In this document: one piece after another, positions 1 through 9,041 of the stretch
Layout: each line of letters opens with the position of its first letter
Numbering within the stretch: the stretch's first letter is position 1
NCBI GenBank assembly: GCA_009841335.1
Contig: VXLY01000031.1
Span: 1-64,000, forward strand
Origin: Rhodothermaceae bacterium
GTDB taxonomy: Bacteria > Bacteroidota > Rhodothermia > Rhodothermales > Bin80
Direction of reading: 5' to 3'
Length of the DNA: 64,000 nt
Notes under the pieces: generated by a model
Told to the model about the DNA's origin: nothing
Seen by the model: the letters and a program-made list of their open reading frames with translations, nothing else
The model's database searches: none
Program-made: the position numbers and the translations under genes

Positions 1-2
1 TT

Positions 3-818
3 AAGCCGGATGGCTTTGATGCATCCCAGCGGTATCCGATGATGGTGTACTTCTACGAAAAAATGTCCGATGGCTTGCATCAGTATCGTGCACCCTCCAC
101 TGCGCGCTCGTCTATCAGCTTTTCGTTTTACGTCAGCCGGGGCTACCTCGTGTTCGTGCCCGATATTCCGTACAAGGTGGGGTATCCTGGAGAAAGTGCG
201 TTGAATGCCGTAGTACCAGGAGTCACTATGCTCATCAACCAGGGGTTCGTGGATCCTGCCCGGGTAGGTGTGCAGGGACATAGCTGGGGCGGTTACCAGA
301 TAGCATACATGATCACCGAGTCCGACCTGTTCGCAGCGGCGGAAGCCGGCGCACCTGTAGTCAACATGACAAGCGCGTATGGTGGAATACGCTGGGCAAG
401 TGGGATGAGCCGCATGTTCCAATACGAGCGTACGCAGAGCCGAATAGGTGGATCGCTCTGGGAAACACCACTCAGGTATCTGGACAATTCTCCACTTTTT
501 CAGGCAGACAAAGTGAAAACGCCCGTCCTTATGCTCCACAACGATGATGACGGTGCAGTGCCGTGGTATCAGGGAATCGAGTTTTTTGTTGCATTACGTC
601 GTCTGAGCAAACCGGTCTGGATGCTGAATTACAACGGGGAGGGACATGGCCTTTCCAAGTACGCCAATAGAAGGGATTTTGCTATCCGTATGCAGCAGTT
701 TTTCGATTATTACCTGATGGATGCGCCTGCTCCCATATGGATGACCGAGGGAATTCCGGCGACCATGAAAGGAGAAACGCTGGGCTTGGAGCCTGCTGCC
801 GATCAGGAACAGGAGTAG
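3..818 (+). CDS. S9 family peptidase, C-terminal part (5' end outside window)
   Basis: The open frame enters from the left edge of the window, so only the catalytic alpha/beta-hydrolase domain of a prolyl oligopeptidase-family (S9) serine peptidase is present. The nucleophile motif GHSWGG (Ser codon at 282-284), the acid in LMLHNDDDGAVPW and the His in GEGHGLSK appear in the order expected for the Ser-Asp-His triad. Such enzymes remove dipeptides from, or cleave, short peptides, usually in the periplasm of Bacteroidota relatives. The missing upstream part should carry the beta-propeller and probably a signal peptide. The tail after the His motif is longer than the minimal domain. It converges on the DUF4097 gene. 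A second S9 gene lies at 51872-53875. Confidence 0.9.
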   Translation, partial: KPDGFDASQRYPMMVYFYEKMSDGLHQYRAPSTARSSISFSFYVSRGYLVFVPDIPYKVGYPGESALNAVVPGVTMLINQGFVDPARVGVQGHSWGGYQIAYMITESDLFAAAEAGAPVVNMTSAYGGIRWASGMSRMFQYERTQSRIGGSLWETPLRYLDNSPLFQADKVKTPVLMLHNDDDGAVPWYQGIEFFVALRRLSKPVWMLNYNGEGHGLSKYANRRDFAIRMQQFFDYYLMDAPAPIWMTEGIPATMKGETLGLEPAADQEQE

Positions 819-867
819 GCTATTGAGTTACACCCGACTGGTAAGGAAAACCGTCGGGGATGGTGAA

Positions 868-909
868 CAAGAAAAGAGATCAGCGCCGGCTGTCGTACGG
901 TCGGCGCTG
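868..909 (-). terminator. Probable intrinsic terminator of the DUF4097 gene
   Basis: A perfect 8-bp inverted repeat, CAGCGCCG (881-888) and CGGCGCTG (902-909), flanks a 13-nt loop. On the minus strand the stem is followed by the T-rich run ATCTCTTTTCTTG. It sits in the convergent gap and is best oriented to end minus-strand transcripts from 1015-3417. Confidence 0.5.
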
Positions 910-1014
910 TGAATTCTACTTGCTCGTAACTGAACTTTCTCCCTATTCTCCCCCAAATCGGTTTTTCCGGGGCCATATCGCCCTTTTATCCCCGTACTGA
1001 CAGCACACGGGCAA

Positions 1015-3417
1015 TCATTGGGCCAAAAACAATTGTAACGGGAACGGACGGAAAATTGACGTGGCACTTGAGATGCTGAAGTATTCGAGGGGCAGCAAAA
1101 TAATAGCTCCATTGGTTGCTCGCACATGAACCAGTGGTGCGCCCTGGTGCATTGCCATCCGCAGTTCGGGTTCCGTACCGGGATTAACGATTCCCCATCC
1201 GCCCAATTCCAGGCTTTTCCCGGCCAGGTCAAGCGTTGCTGCAAAATTCTCGGGTGCAGATAGAGTCACATCCCCATTTGAGGACTGGATCCGGACATTC
1301 TGGATTTTCTCCACTCCCACATTAACATCACCATTTGAGGACTTGAGCATAAGGCTTCCTATGATTTGACCGATTTGTATATCACCATTTCTCAGGTTCA
1401 CGTCCGCGTGGGCCTCAATTAACCCGGTTTCAATGTCTCCTTTACTTGTCGCTTTTGCTGTCACGAATGCACCCTTGAGGTGCTCGGCAATGATGTTTCC
1501 CTCAGAGGTCTGCAACGAGATTTCACGGGATGTAGCCACATTCTCCAAAGTGATACTTCCATTGCTGGTTTTGGCAAACACAGACTCTCCTTCCAGGCGT
1601 TGTGCACTAATATTTCCGCTGGAAGATTTCAAATCAACTTGACCATTAGCGGAAACAAGACCAATTGCCATATTGCCCTGGGTCGTCCTGACGGATGCAA
1701 GTTCTGCTTCAATCCGGTCCGCGGAGATATTGCCACCTGTTGTTCTGATTTCAAGGTCATTGCCAGCCACCAGTCCAAGGATCATAGGACCATTGACGGT
1801 GCGGACGTTCAGGGACGAAGCATCAATCTGATTTGTGATGATACTTCCGTCTGAGGACTGTAACGTGAGGGTCTCACTGGAAGCGATATTCTGCACCTTG
1901 ATATTGCCATTAATAGATTTTACTATCACGGATGCACCTTGAATCTGCTGTGCATTGATGTTACCGTTATTGGAGGTTCGTATTTCGGCATGATCACTGG
2001 AGGCGATTCCCAGGTGCAGACTGCCATTAGTTGTTTTAACGATCAGGGACGAAGCATCAATCTGGTTTGCCGTGATGCTTCCGCCTGAGGATTGTAGATC
2101 GAGCGCCTCGCTGGAGGTGATTTTGTCCACCTTGATGTTACCATTATTGGAGGTTCGTATGTCGGCATTATCGCTGGTGGCGACTCCAAGATTCAGATCG
2201 CCATTGACTGCTTTGACGATCAGGGACGAAGCATCAATCTGGTTTGCCGCGATACTTCCGACTGAGGATCGTAACGTGAGCTCGTCTCTGGAGATGATGT
2301 TGTCAACCTTGATGTTGCCCTTACTGGAGGTACGTATTTCGGCTTTGTTGCTGGAGGCGGCACCCAAATTCAGATCACCATTGACTGCTTTAACAATCAG
2401 AGACGAAGCATCAACTTGCTTTGTTGTGATATTTCCATCTGAGGTCTGAAGAAGGAGGCTGGTTTTGGATGTCAGTTCTCCAATCTCTATATCCCCATTG
2501 GTTGTTCTGGCTATAACGGACTCGCCTTGCGTTTTTTCTGAAGTGATATTGCCGTCAGATGTTCGAATCTCGGCATGATCACTGGATACGACTCCTAGAT
2601 TCAAATCGCCATTGAATGCTTTGACGGTCAAAGACGAAGCGTCAATTTGCTTGGTTGTGATACTTCCATCAGAGGTCTGAAGAAGGAGGCTGGTTTTGGA
2701 TGTTATTTCTCCAATTTCTATATCGCCATTGGTTGTTCTGGCTATAACGGACTCGCCTTGCAATTTTTCCGAGGTGATACTGCCGTCCGATGTTCGAACT
2801 TCGGCATGATCACTGTCAAGGAATCCAACAGCAACATTGCCATTAACCGTTTTGGCAGTCACAGATGTGCCCCTGAGTTCCTTTGCGGTAATATCTCCAT
2901 CCGAACTCTGCAGTTTGATTGGACCCCCGGATATCGAATTGACCGTGATGCTTCCGTCCGTAGACCTGACTTCGGCACCGGCCTTGAGTTCATTAATCCG
3001 CACTTCTCCGCTAGAGGTACGGAGCCTTGGGTGTACGGTTGCCGGCATGGCAATGGTCACGTCAATGACAGGCGGGTCATTTCGCCAGCCGCGAGTGTCC
3101 AAGTTCTTCCAATCTGGGGCCGAGAGCAATCGCAAGGTCCCCTCTTCCATGACTACGTCAAAGCGTTGCCTGAGGTAGTAATCGTCTACTCTCTGTTGCT
3201 TTTTGCCGGTAACCACAACCTGAATCTCAACATCGAATCGGTCCGATGTTTGAATTGTGAGGTTAGCGTTTGGCACGTTAACGATCAGTTCGGAAACTGC
3301 ACTGGCGGCAAACTGCTGTTTGATGGGAGTGATTTCGACTTGAGCACTGGCAGGAACAACAATTGCAAATGCCAGGAATAGTGTGGCGGCCAGGATGTGT
3401 TTCGGGAAGGATCTCAT
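1015..3417 (-). CDS. Very large secreted DUF4097-type beta-helix repeat protein
   Basis: 800 residues starting with a signal peptide (hydrophobic core LAATLFLAFAIVV, cleavage near ASAQ). After a beta-rich N-terminal part of about 110 residues, nearly the whole protein is a string of turns of about 20 residues built on patterns such as 'SSDGSIT', 'TSNGNI' and 'AVNGDLNLG'. This is the DUF4097 (putative adhesin) style of parallel beta-helix. Family members are commonly near 250-350 residues, so this one is strongly expanded. Higher-order units of 59 and 77-78 residues repeat an 'IDASSLIVK' segment. No catalytic motif was seen. The likely location is the periplasm or cell surface; the role is unknown, and surface adhesion or structural scaffolding is only inferred from the fold. 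It is transcribed alone, with a hairpin terminator downstream. Confidence 0.85.
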   Translation of the reverse strand: MRSFPKHILAATLFLAFAIVVPASAQVEITPIKQQFAASAVSELIVNVPNANLTIQTSDRFDVEIQVVVTGKKQQRVDDYYLRQRFDVVMEEGTLRLLSAPDWKNLDTRGWRNDPPVIDVTIAMPATVHPRLRTSSGEVRINELKAGAEVRSTDGSITVNSISGGPIKLQSSDGDITAKELRGTSVTAKTVNGNVAVGFLDSDHAEVRTSDGSITSEKLQGESVIARTTNGDIEIGEITSKTSLLLQTSDGSITTKQIDASSLTVKAFNGDLNLGVVSSDHAEIRTSDGNITSEKTQGESVIARTTNGDIEIGELTSKTSLLLQTSDGNITTKQVDASSLIVKAVNGDLNLGAASSNKAEIRTSSKGNIKVDNIISRDELTLRSSVGSIAANQIDASSLIVKAVNGDLNLGVATSDNADIRTSNNGNIKVDKITSSEALDLQSSGGSITANQIDASSLIVKTTNGSLHLGIASSDHAEIRTSNNGNINAQQIQGASVIVKSINGNIKVQNIASSETLTLQSSDGSIITNQIDASSLNVRTVNGPMILGLVAGNDLEIRTTGGNISADRIEAELASVRTTQGNMAIGLVSANGQVDLKSSSGNISAQRLEGESVFAKTSNGSITLENVATSREISLQTSEGNIIAEHLKGAFVTAKATSKGDIETGLIEAHADVNLRNGDIQIGQIIGSLMLKSSNGDVNVGVEKIQNVRIQSSNGDVTLSAPENFAATLDLAGKSLELGGWGIVNPGTEPELRMAMHQGAPLVHVRATNGAIILLPLEYFSISSATSIFRPFPLQLFLAQ
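1811..2650 (-). repeat. In-frame tandem repeats inside the DUF4097 gene
   Basis: The plus-strand marker GACGAAG, within the codons for IDASSL, recurs at 1814, 2048, 2225, 2402 and 2633, that is at intervals of 234, 177, 177 and 231 bases, all multiples of three. Neighbouring copies share long nearly identical DNA stretches, which indicates recent tandem duplication of 59- and 77-78-codon blocks rather than ancient divergence. Confidence 0.8.
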
Positions 3418-4261
3418 GTACTCCGGGTTTTAAATCTCGTGGTCTCAGACCTGGAGCGAAACCACAAGATGTCTTATTGTTCCTTGCCTGAACTCACCCT
3501 TCCGGTTTCTCCTACGGGCGAGCTTCGAACTTAACCGTGCGTCAAACTTGTTGGCATTAGTCATGGGGTTCGACCGGTACGGAACCCTGCCAAAGAAGTC
3601 TTGGCCAGTCACCCACCGGCCAATAGACAATCTCATGTGCTATCCCAAGTCTGCTTGATCCGTTAAATGACACAACAAAACTGTTGTCAACGTAATTGTT
3701 GTGAAATTTTGAATTTATCCCTCTTGCTATTGCGAAGTCGTTCTGATGTGTCGTTGGAGGCAGTGCAACCCAAACATCAATTCTAGATTTCGTATCCCTG
3801 CTCAGATAGTCCCTCAGGTAGACCTAATTCCCGGTATATGAAAAACCAGCTTTCCCCATAATTGACGGAGGAGCCCTTACTTGATCCCGTAAAATGATGT
3901 CCACTCTCTCCCTCCTCCAAATCGTTAAAATTTGCTTGCGCTAGTTGCTATACTCATAGGCGTCCTCATTCTCCTGGCCAGAGTCCAGCCTACGGAAGCT
4001 AGACGAGAGGACACCCCGAGTTGGAGGCTCCATATTCGCAAGCACTGAGTGTATATGGACAACAGTCAAATGTTAATTCGAATGGATTGTTACCGATCTA
4101 TTGTTAAGGCGATGATGACGAGTGTACTAGGAAGCAGGAAGGCACCTGTCTCAACACTAAGATTGGTTACGCAATGGATAGTCTCCCGCAGGTGCAGTGT
4201 GGGGAATATTGTTTAATCCAACCTAGCTAGGCATATTTTTCAATCAAGTCACCGTCACGAA
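3418..4261. other. 844-bp intergenic region without a convincing gene
   Basis: No frame with a start, length and composition like the neighbours was found. A minus-strand 63-codon frame (3445-3636) contains 'WVTGQDFFGRV', faintly like the start of an AAA-type ATPase segment, but it lacks a P-loop and is too short to call. The region contains the inverted-repeat cluster at 3662-3703. The divergent neighbours (starts at 3417 and 4262) must both take their promoters from here. Confidence 0.6.
3662..3703 (-). promoter_or_regulatory. Nested inverted repeats with promoter-like boxes
   Basis: CACAAC (3671-3676) and GTTGTG (3698-3703) form outer arms. ACAACA-AAAC-TGTTGT forms an inner perfect hairpin, and CAAC/GTTG repeats once more beside it. 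On the minus strand TTGACA (3690-3685) is followed after 17 bases by TTTAAC, a passable sigma70-like pair aimed at the DUF4097 gene about 245 bp away. Bacteroidota promoters usually differ from this form, so the repeats may instead be an operator. The pattern is seen; the function is inferred. Confidence 0.25.
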
Positions 4262-5284
4262 ATGAACCGCAATACGCTCGCAATTATCACGATTCTCTTG
4301 ATTGCCCGCTCTACACCAGACATTAACGCACAGGATATAGCGCCTCTTCAGTTCAAGCATTTTGAGAGAATTGGCACGATCAAGTTCGATGGTTCAGATA
4401 CGTTGCTTATAGGTAATATTGAGCAGATTGATGTTGATTCAAATGGTCGGTTGCTCATAACCGACCGGATTGGAAAGCAAGTCTTACTGTTTGACTCAAC
4501 TGGTACACTGCTAGCTTCGCTGCATCCTTCAACCTGTCACCCGGCGTTTCCTTTCAGCCCTACCGCCGCTGTATTTGGGAATGATGAATTCATCTTCGTC
4601 AAAAGCAGTTCACCAGGCTATTGGGGCTACCAATTCACGGCAGAAGGAGGTTGCCTGGGGCGTGCTGATCGCAGTTTCAGCAGCCCAAAATTCGTCGACA
4701 TTGATCCAGAAGGGATGATGTATGGTGTAGGTGCGGGACACCCAACAAAGAGAATGTTGACACGCATGAACTCCGCTGGAAAAGTACTTGCAGAGTTTCC
4801 GTTGCCGCCGGTTGAGTTTCCCAACGCCGAACATCGCTTTGATCACGGTGGCCTTATTGCTGACGGAACGCATATCTTCTACGCTTCAGTCGGCACTCTT
4901 GATATACTGAAATTGGACCCGAACGGCACAGAAGTAGATAGATTCTCCAAGCGTAATTCATGGTTCAATTCACCCAACAAAGATATCCCGGCCGATTTTA
5001 GGAAAGCTGTTGCCGCCCTGAAGGACCCTTGGGGTACGACCATATGGAATCTTTTCGAACTTACTGACCAGACCATCATGGTTCAGTATGGCGACCGTAA
5101 AAACGGAATCGGATATCAGGTATTTACTAAGGACGGTGTGCTGGTTGCTGAGGAACTCGGCCTGAAAATGCCATTCCTTCACGCCGCAAATGGAGTTGCT
5201 TACTTCATGGTTTACCCCGACTTTGACGGCCGTGGTGAGTTTCCCAATCCAGCCCTTGATGTTTATAGGTTTATCTCACCTTAA
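4262..5284 (+). CDS. Secreted 6-bladed beta-propeller protein
   Basis: 340 residues beginning with a short signal peptide (MNRNTLAIITILLIARS, cleavage near NAQ). The body shows blade signatures such as 'IDVDSNGRLLITDRIGKQV' and 'DIDPEGMMYGVG', matching the NHL-like six-bladed propeller family common in Bacteroidota, whose members mostly have no known enzymatic role. The protein is clearly paralogous in layout to the one at 23714-24829: both have an early 'LLITD' blade and a Cys pair about 60 residues apart ('PSTCHP' and 'GGCLGR' here). No Shine-Dalgarno sequence is visible before the ATG. The downstream flank is decayed sequence, so it appears monocistronic. Ligand and role are unknown. Confidence 0.75.
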   Translation: MNRNTLAIITILLIARSTPDINAQDIAPLQFKHFERIGTIKFDGSDTLLIGNIEQIDVDSNGRLLITDRIGKQVLLFDSTGTLLASLHPSTCHPAFPFSPTAAVFGNDEFIFVKSSSPGYWGYQFTAEGGCLGRADRSFSSPKFVDIDPEGMMYGVGAGHPTKRMLTRMNSAGKVLAEFPLPPVEFPNAEHRFDHGGLIADGTHIFYASVGTLDILKLDPNGTEVDRFSKRNSWFNSPNKDIPADFRKAVAALKDPWGTTIWNLFELTDQTIMVQYGDRKNGIGYQVFTKDGVLVAEELGLKMPFLHAANGVAYFMVYPDFDGRGEFPNPALDVYRFISP

Positions 5285-5357
5285 TTCAGATCTTGCGGTC
5301 GGATTATCCCACCAAGCTTTCAATAGCTTCTCCAAAAGTTGACAGAACAGACTCCAG

Positions 5358-5730
5358 TTAATTTTGAATTATGGAAGGCCTCCCTTTGCATATGAAGCCG
5401 CAAGGATAGGCCATTAGAATTCGTGATTTTTCATCAGCATCCAAACGATTTACGACTTCTTCAAAAGCCTCAAAAGCGACAGCCTCGTCAAGGTTACGTC
5501 GCAGCTTGTAATTACAACTCACAGCCGCTTGGCCGCGGCATATTTCCGTTTCCTGCCGCTGCCTTCAACGATCACAGCTCCGCGGTTGACAAGTCTTCCG
5601 AGGGTAGTAGATACTTTTCGTAAATTCTGCGAGCTTGAACCCGCTCGCAATGCAGGCCCATCACTGTGCAGACTTGGAGATTCAGCCGAAAGGAGAGGAG
5701 CGCAGTGCCTGTTTTGCCTATGTTAAGCGT
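5358..5730 (-). pseudogene. Remnant of a winged-helix (HTH) protein gene
   Basis: Read on the minus strand, the frame ending at 5519 encodes 'NLRKVSTTLGRLVNRGAVIVE' followed by 'GSGRKRKYAAAKRL' and then a stop. This is a typical recognition helix plus wing of a winged-helix DNA-binding domain. Directly after it, in another frame, 'YKLRRNLDEAVAFEAFEEVV' runs on to a stop at 5358-5360. No start codon with a full N-terminus is present. I read this as a truncated, frameshifted gene fossil that may have belonged to a larger HTH-containing protein. The HTH resemblance is judged by eye. Confidence 0.5.
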
Positions 5731-6114
5731 GAATGACACGAGAACAGGTTAAATCGGACGTGATCTTGAGATGGAAGCACCTGTGCAAATACTTCCCAAA
5801 CACGCCGATGACGCCTGGCCGGCCGGGTCTCGCAAACAAAAGGGCATTCCGATTATGTGTACCCTACAACAATGGAATATCTCCCGCATGATCCAGGCCC
5901 TAGCGTTGGAATAGAGAAAACGCACCCGTAACCCTATGCGAGTACATCTGCAAGTTAACCTGCCCCGTTTGAACCAACGTACGTCCCCGTCTGGATATGT
6001 GACGATCATGATGTCCAAAAACCACTGGTGCAGTCAAATTGGGGATCAACGCCTTCGTAATGGTTGCCCCCACTACCCTGGGGCTGACCAGATGAACTAC
6101 ACCCTTGGCACGAA
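5731..6114. other. Gap with fragmentary coding-like sequence
   Basis: No intact gene. Plus-strand fragments such as 'QILPKHADDAWPAGSRKQKG' and, one frame over, 'TTMEYLPHDPGPSVGIEK' look like coding sequence broken by shifts, but I do not recognise the family. The stretch joins the winged-helix remnant to the left and ends at the start of the permease gene. Confidence 0.35.
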
Positions 6115-8496
6115 ATGCTAAGTGCCGATATCTTCATCGTTCTTGCGATCGTCCTGGTCGCAATCGTCCTTTTCGTTACAGAATGGGTGCGCTACGACGG
6201 CGTGGCGCTCATCGTCCTACTTGCACTGGCCATCAGTGGCGTCATCCCTATGTCACGTGCTCTTGAAGGATTTGCGAATCCAGCCGTCGTTACCATTGCA
6301 GCTGTACTCGTGCTAAGTGGAGGGTTGTACCGCACGGGCATCGCAAACCTACTCGGTGCCCAGGTGATGCGCTTTGCCGGAGCTTCCCCGGCGCGTCTTA
6401 CCGCAGTCATGATGCTCACTGCCGGGCTAATGTCCGGCGTAATGAACAACATTGCGGCCACCGCGCTTCTGCTGCCGGTTGTGCTTGACATCTCCCGTCG
6501 CCTCGGGATGCGCCCTTCCAGGCTCCTGATCCCGCTCGCCTTTGCCGCGCTCTTGGGAGGAATGACCACACTCATTGGGACCGGCCCAAATATCCTCCTT
6601 TCAACCATTCTTGAACGCTCAGGTCAGGGCGAATTCGGGCTCTTCTCCTTCACTCCGGTGGGCGCGGCTGCACTTGTCTTGGGTGTACTGTACATGATCT
6701 TCGTTGGGCGTCATTTCCTTCCAGACCGACGCTCCAATAGCGACCGATCGGTGGCAGAGGTTGACCTACGGGACCGCTATGCTTTGGACGACGCGATCTT
6801 CTGTTTGCGAATGCCAAAGTTCTCGGCTCTTCATGGCCGGACCCTCGTGCAGGCACAACTCGGACGTGCCTTAGGAGTCAATTTACTCGCTGTCCAGCGG
6901 AATGGCCACCTCCTTCGGGCCCCGAGCCCGGAGTTTGTGCTGCAGACCGAAGATACGCTCGTCTTCAAAGGCTCCCCTGAAGCGATGAATGATTTGCGGT
7001 CGTGGGGACAACTCGAGAGTCAGGAGGAACCCGTAGACCTCCAACGGCTTTTGGTCAAGGAGACCGCCACCTTCGTGCAGATAAAAATCGCATCCACTTC
7101 GATTATCGCCGGAAGTACCGTGCGCGAGTTGGATTTCCGCAATCGCCTCCAAGCCCAAATCGTGGCCATCAAACGCGGAGAGAAGACCCGCAGCACGTCT
7201 CTCCAGGACATTCGGCTGAAAGCAGGGGACACCCTACTTTTGCTTGGACGGCAGGAACGGCTGGAGCAACTCCCGCTTGCAGACGAGTTCGCCGCGATTA
7301 CCTGGCTGGACTTTGATGCCGCCATGCAAGAGTACGATCTCCACCTCTGCCTGACACAACTCGAAATACCGGAAGGTTCTGGATTGGACGGACGCACATT
7401 AGCCTCCACCCGTCTTGGCTATGCTTTCGGCCTTACGGTTCTCGAGATCCAGCGCAGTAACGAATCAGACGCTGAGAATCTCTTCCTTCCGGGTGCCGCC
7501 GACTTACTAAGATCTGGAGACCGGCTCATCGTGCAAGGAGGCCCAGAGTCCTATGCGGTGTTCCGGGCCCTCCAATCACTCCAGGCCCATGAAGCTGATG
7601 GCACTTCCATGGTAACGGAGTTAGAATCCGAAGAGGCAGGGTTTGCTGAGGTCACTCTCGCCCCCACTTCAAGGAATATCGTGGGCAGGTCGCTGAGCGA
7701 GATCTTCTTTCGGGATTCCTATGGCCTGAGCACCCTCGCTATCTGGCGCGGTGGTGAGACCATCCACTCCGATATCCATCTCAGTGAAACTCCACTACAG
7801 TTCGGAGATGCTCTCCTGGTCTACGGTCGGCGGGAAAAGATTCAGTTACTGGGGAAAGACAGGCGCTTTCTGGTACTCACGGCCGAGCTCAGCGAAGTAT
7901 TTCGAACGCGCCGTGCCCCGATCGCAGGAGCGATCATGCTTGGGGTCATCCTCTCTGCTTCGTTCAACCTCCTTCCGATGTACATAGCTGCACTTCTCGG
8001 AGCGCTCCTGATGGCATTCACTGGTTGCCTGAGGGGAAAAGAAGTGTACAAACTCATCGAGTGGCGTGTCGTTGTCCTGCTCAGTGGTATGCTCGCACTA
8101 GGACTGGCAATGGAGGAATCTGGCGCTGCTGAACTCCTTGCAAGCGAGGTTATCGGGCGGGCTGCGGAGGCTGGCCCCCGGTTTCTGATCGGAAGTCTCT
8201 TTCTCCTTTGTGCCTTCGCCGCGCAATTCGTACCTACCTCGGCCGTAGCAGTCCTCGTGGCCCCAATCGCACTGAGTATTGCACTGGAGCTGGATATCTC
8301 AGCCCAAGCACTACTCATGGTTGTGGCTGTGGGCTCATCATGCGCGTTCCTAACCCCCTTCGGCCACCCTGTGAACCTCCTTGTTATGAGTGTAGGGGGG
8401 TACAAAGTGACCGACTACACATACACCGGAGCACCTCTCTTCGTCCTGCTGCTTCTCCTCGTTGTCTTCTTTTTGCCCGTGGTCTGGCCGCTATGA
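6115..8496 (+). CDS. SLC13-type permease with four RCK_C (TrkA_C) domains
   Basis: 793 residues. The N-terminal membrane half (about 1-200) carries the helix-hairpin motif 'NNIAATALLLPV' at 111 and 'GTGPNILLS' at 156. The C-terminal membrane half (about 600-793) carries the symmetry-related 'PTSAVAVLVAP' and 'GHPVNLLV'. This is the inverted-repeat architecture of the divalent anion:Na+ symporter (SLC13/CitM/NhaD-like) superfamily. Between the halves lie four RCK_C-like modules, at roughly 228-293, 321-384, 409-483 and 511-576, each ending in a 'GD.LL..G' strand. Bacterial relatives usually have two such modules. They normally bind small ligands and gate or regulate transport. The substrate cannot be told; sulfate or dicarboxylates are typical. 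It converges on the SixA-like gene with a 32-bp gap. Confidence 0.88.
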   Translation: MLSADIFIVLAIVLVAIVLFVTEWVRYDGVALIVLLALAISGVIPMSRALEGFANPAVVTIAAVLVLSGGLYRTGIANLLGAQVMRFAGASPARLTAVMMLTAGLMSGVMNNIAATALLLPVVLDISRRLGMRPSRLLIPLAFAALLGGMTTLIGTGPNILLSTILERSGQGEFGLFSFTPVGAAALVLGVLYMIFVGRHFLPDRRSNSDRSVAEVDLRDRYALDDAIFCLRMPKFSALHGRTLVQAQLGRALGVNLLAVQRNGHLLRAPSPEFVLQTEDTLVFKGSPEAMNDLRSWGQLESQEEPVDLQRLLVKETATFVQIKIASTSIIAGSTVRELDFRNRLQAQIVAIKRGEKTRSTSLQDIRLKAGDTLLLLGRQERLEQLPLADEFAAITWLDFDAAMQEYDLHLCLTQLEIPEGSGLDGRTLASTRLGYAFGLTVLEIQRSNESDAENLFLPGAADLLRSGDRLIVQGGPESYAVFRALQSLQAHEADGTSMVTELESEEAGFAEVTLAPTSRNIVGRSLSEIFFRDSYGLSTLAIWRGGETIHSDIHLSETPLQFGDALLVYGRREKIQLLGKDRRFLVLTAELSEVFRTRRAPIAGAIMLGVILSASFNLLPMYIAALLGALLMAFTGCLRGKEVYKLIEWRVVVLLSGMLALGLAMEESGAAELLASEVIGRAAEAGPRFLIGSLFLLCAFAAQFVPTSAVAVLVAPIALSIALELDISAQALLMVVAVGSSCAFLTPFGHPVNLLVMSVGGYKVTDYTYTGAPLFVLLLLLVVFFLPVVWPL

Positions 8497-8528
8497 TACC
8501 CTATTTCCTGCAGCATTTTTGTCACGGA

Positions 8529-9041
8529 TCAATCGCTGTAGTAGTGATCCGGTAACCGCTTGGGCAGCTGATGCCAGACCAATTTACCCGTGCCGGACAT
8601 GGTATGCGCCCAACTGTCGACTGAAAGATCAACACGCGCCATTGACGCAGTCGGAAAGCGGTCTATCGGATGACCAGATAGCAGCGTTGCAGTCATTGAC
8701 CATGTAGGCTGGTGCCCAACCAGCATGACGGTCTGAATACTGTCCGAAACCTCTTGTAAATAATGTAGCAGAACTTCCGGCCCGGCATGATAGAGTTCGC
8801 GCTCATACTGCACACTGGCAATCCATGCGCCCGCTTCCCGGGCGATGTCACATGTCGAACGGGCACGAATCGCAGTGGAGCAAAGAATGAGTTCGGGCAA
8901 AGGACCTGTGTTTGCAAGCCAATTTCCCATGGCACGAGAGGCTCGCTTGCCCCGAGTATTCAGCGGACGGTCGTGGTCGCGACCGTAACTCGCGTTCCAG
9001 TCCGATTTGCCATGACGAAATAGCAGTACTGTCCTGTGCAT
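8529..9041 (-). CDS. SixA-like phosphohistidine phosphatase
   Basis: 170 residues of the histidine phosphatase (phosphoglycerate mutase-like) superfamily. The catalytic RHG motif is at residues 9-11 ('LFRHGKSDWN'), with 'DHDRPLNTRGKRAS' after it, an internal Arg in 'CSTAIRARSTCD', and the second catalytic His in 'LVGHQPTWS'. This short layout matches SixA, which removes phosphate from histidine-phosphorylated proteins (for E. coli, ArcB or PTS components). The substrate here is unknown. The ATG at 9041 begins right at the core fold, so the start is well supported. No partner gene in the window suggests a phosphorelay. Confidence 0.85.
   Translation of the reverse strand: MHRTVLLFRHGKSDWNASYGRDHDRPLNTRGKRASRAMGNWLANTGPLPELILCSTAIRARSTCDIAREAGAWIASVQYERELYHAGPEVLLHYLQEVSDSIQTVMLVGHQPTWSMTATLLSGHPIDRFPTASMARVDLSVDSWAHTMSGTGKLVWHQLPKRLPDHYYSD

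Noticed and set aside
1270-2960. Regularly spaced repeats resembling a CRISPR array
   Set aside because: Repeats are in frame inside a long gene, imperfect, with 177-234-bp periods and coding-type variation; they encode beta-helix turns.
3560-3600. GGGGTTCGACCGG resembling a tRNA T-arm or tmRNA start
   Set aside because: The flanks do not form a T stem, and no acceptor stem, D-arm or anticodon arm could be found around it.
5423-5726. Two overlapping plus-strand frames of about 65 codons
   Set aside because: They are antisense to the winged-helix remnant, whose minus-strand translation makes biological sense.
7842-8405. 187-codon minus-strand frame
   Set aside because: It is antisense to the second membrane half of the SLC13-type permease, with a Ser/Arg/Ala composition typical of shadow frames.
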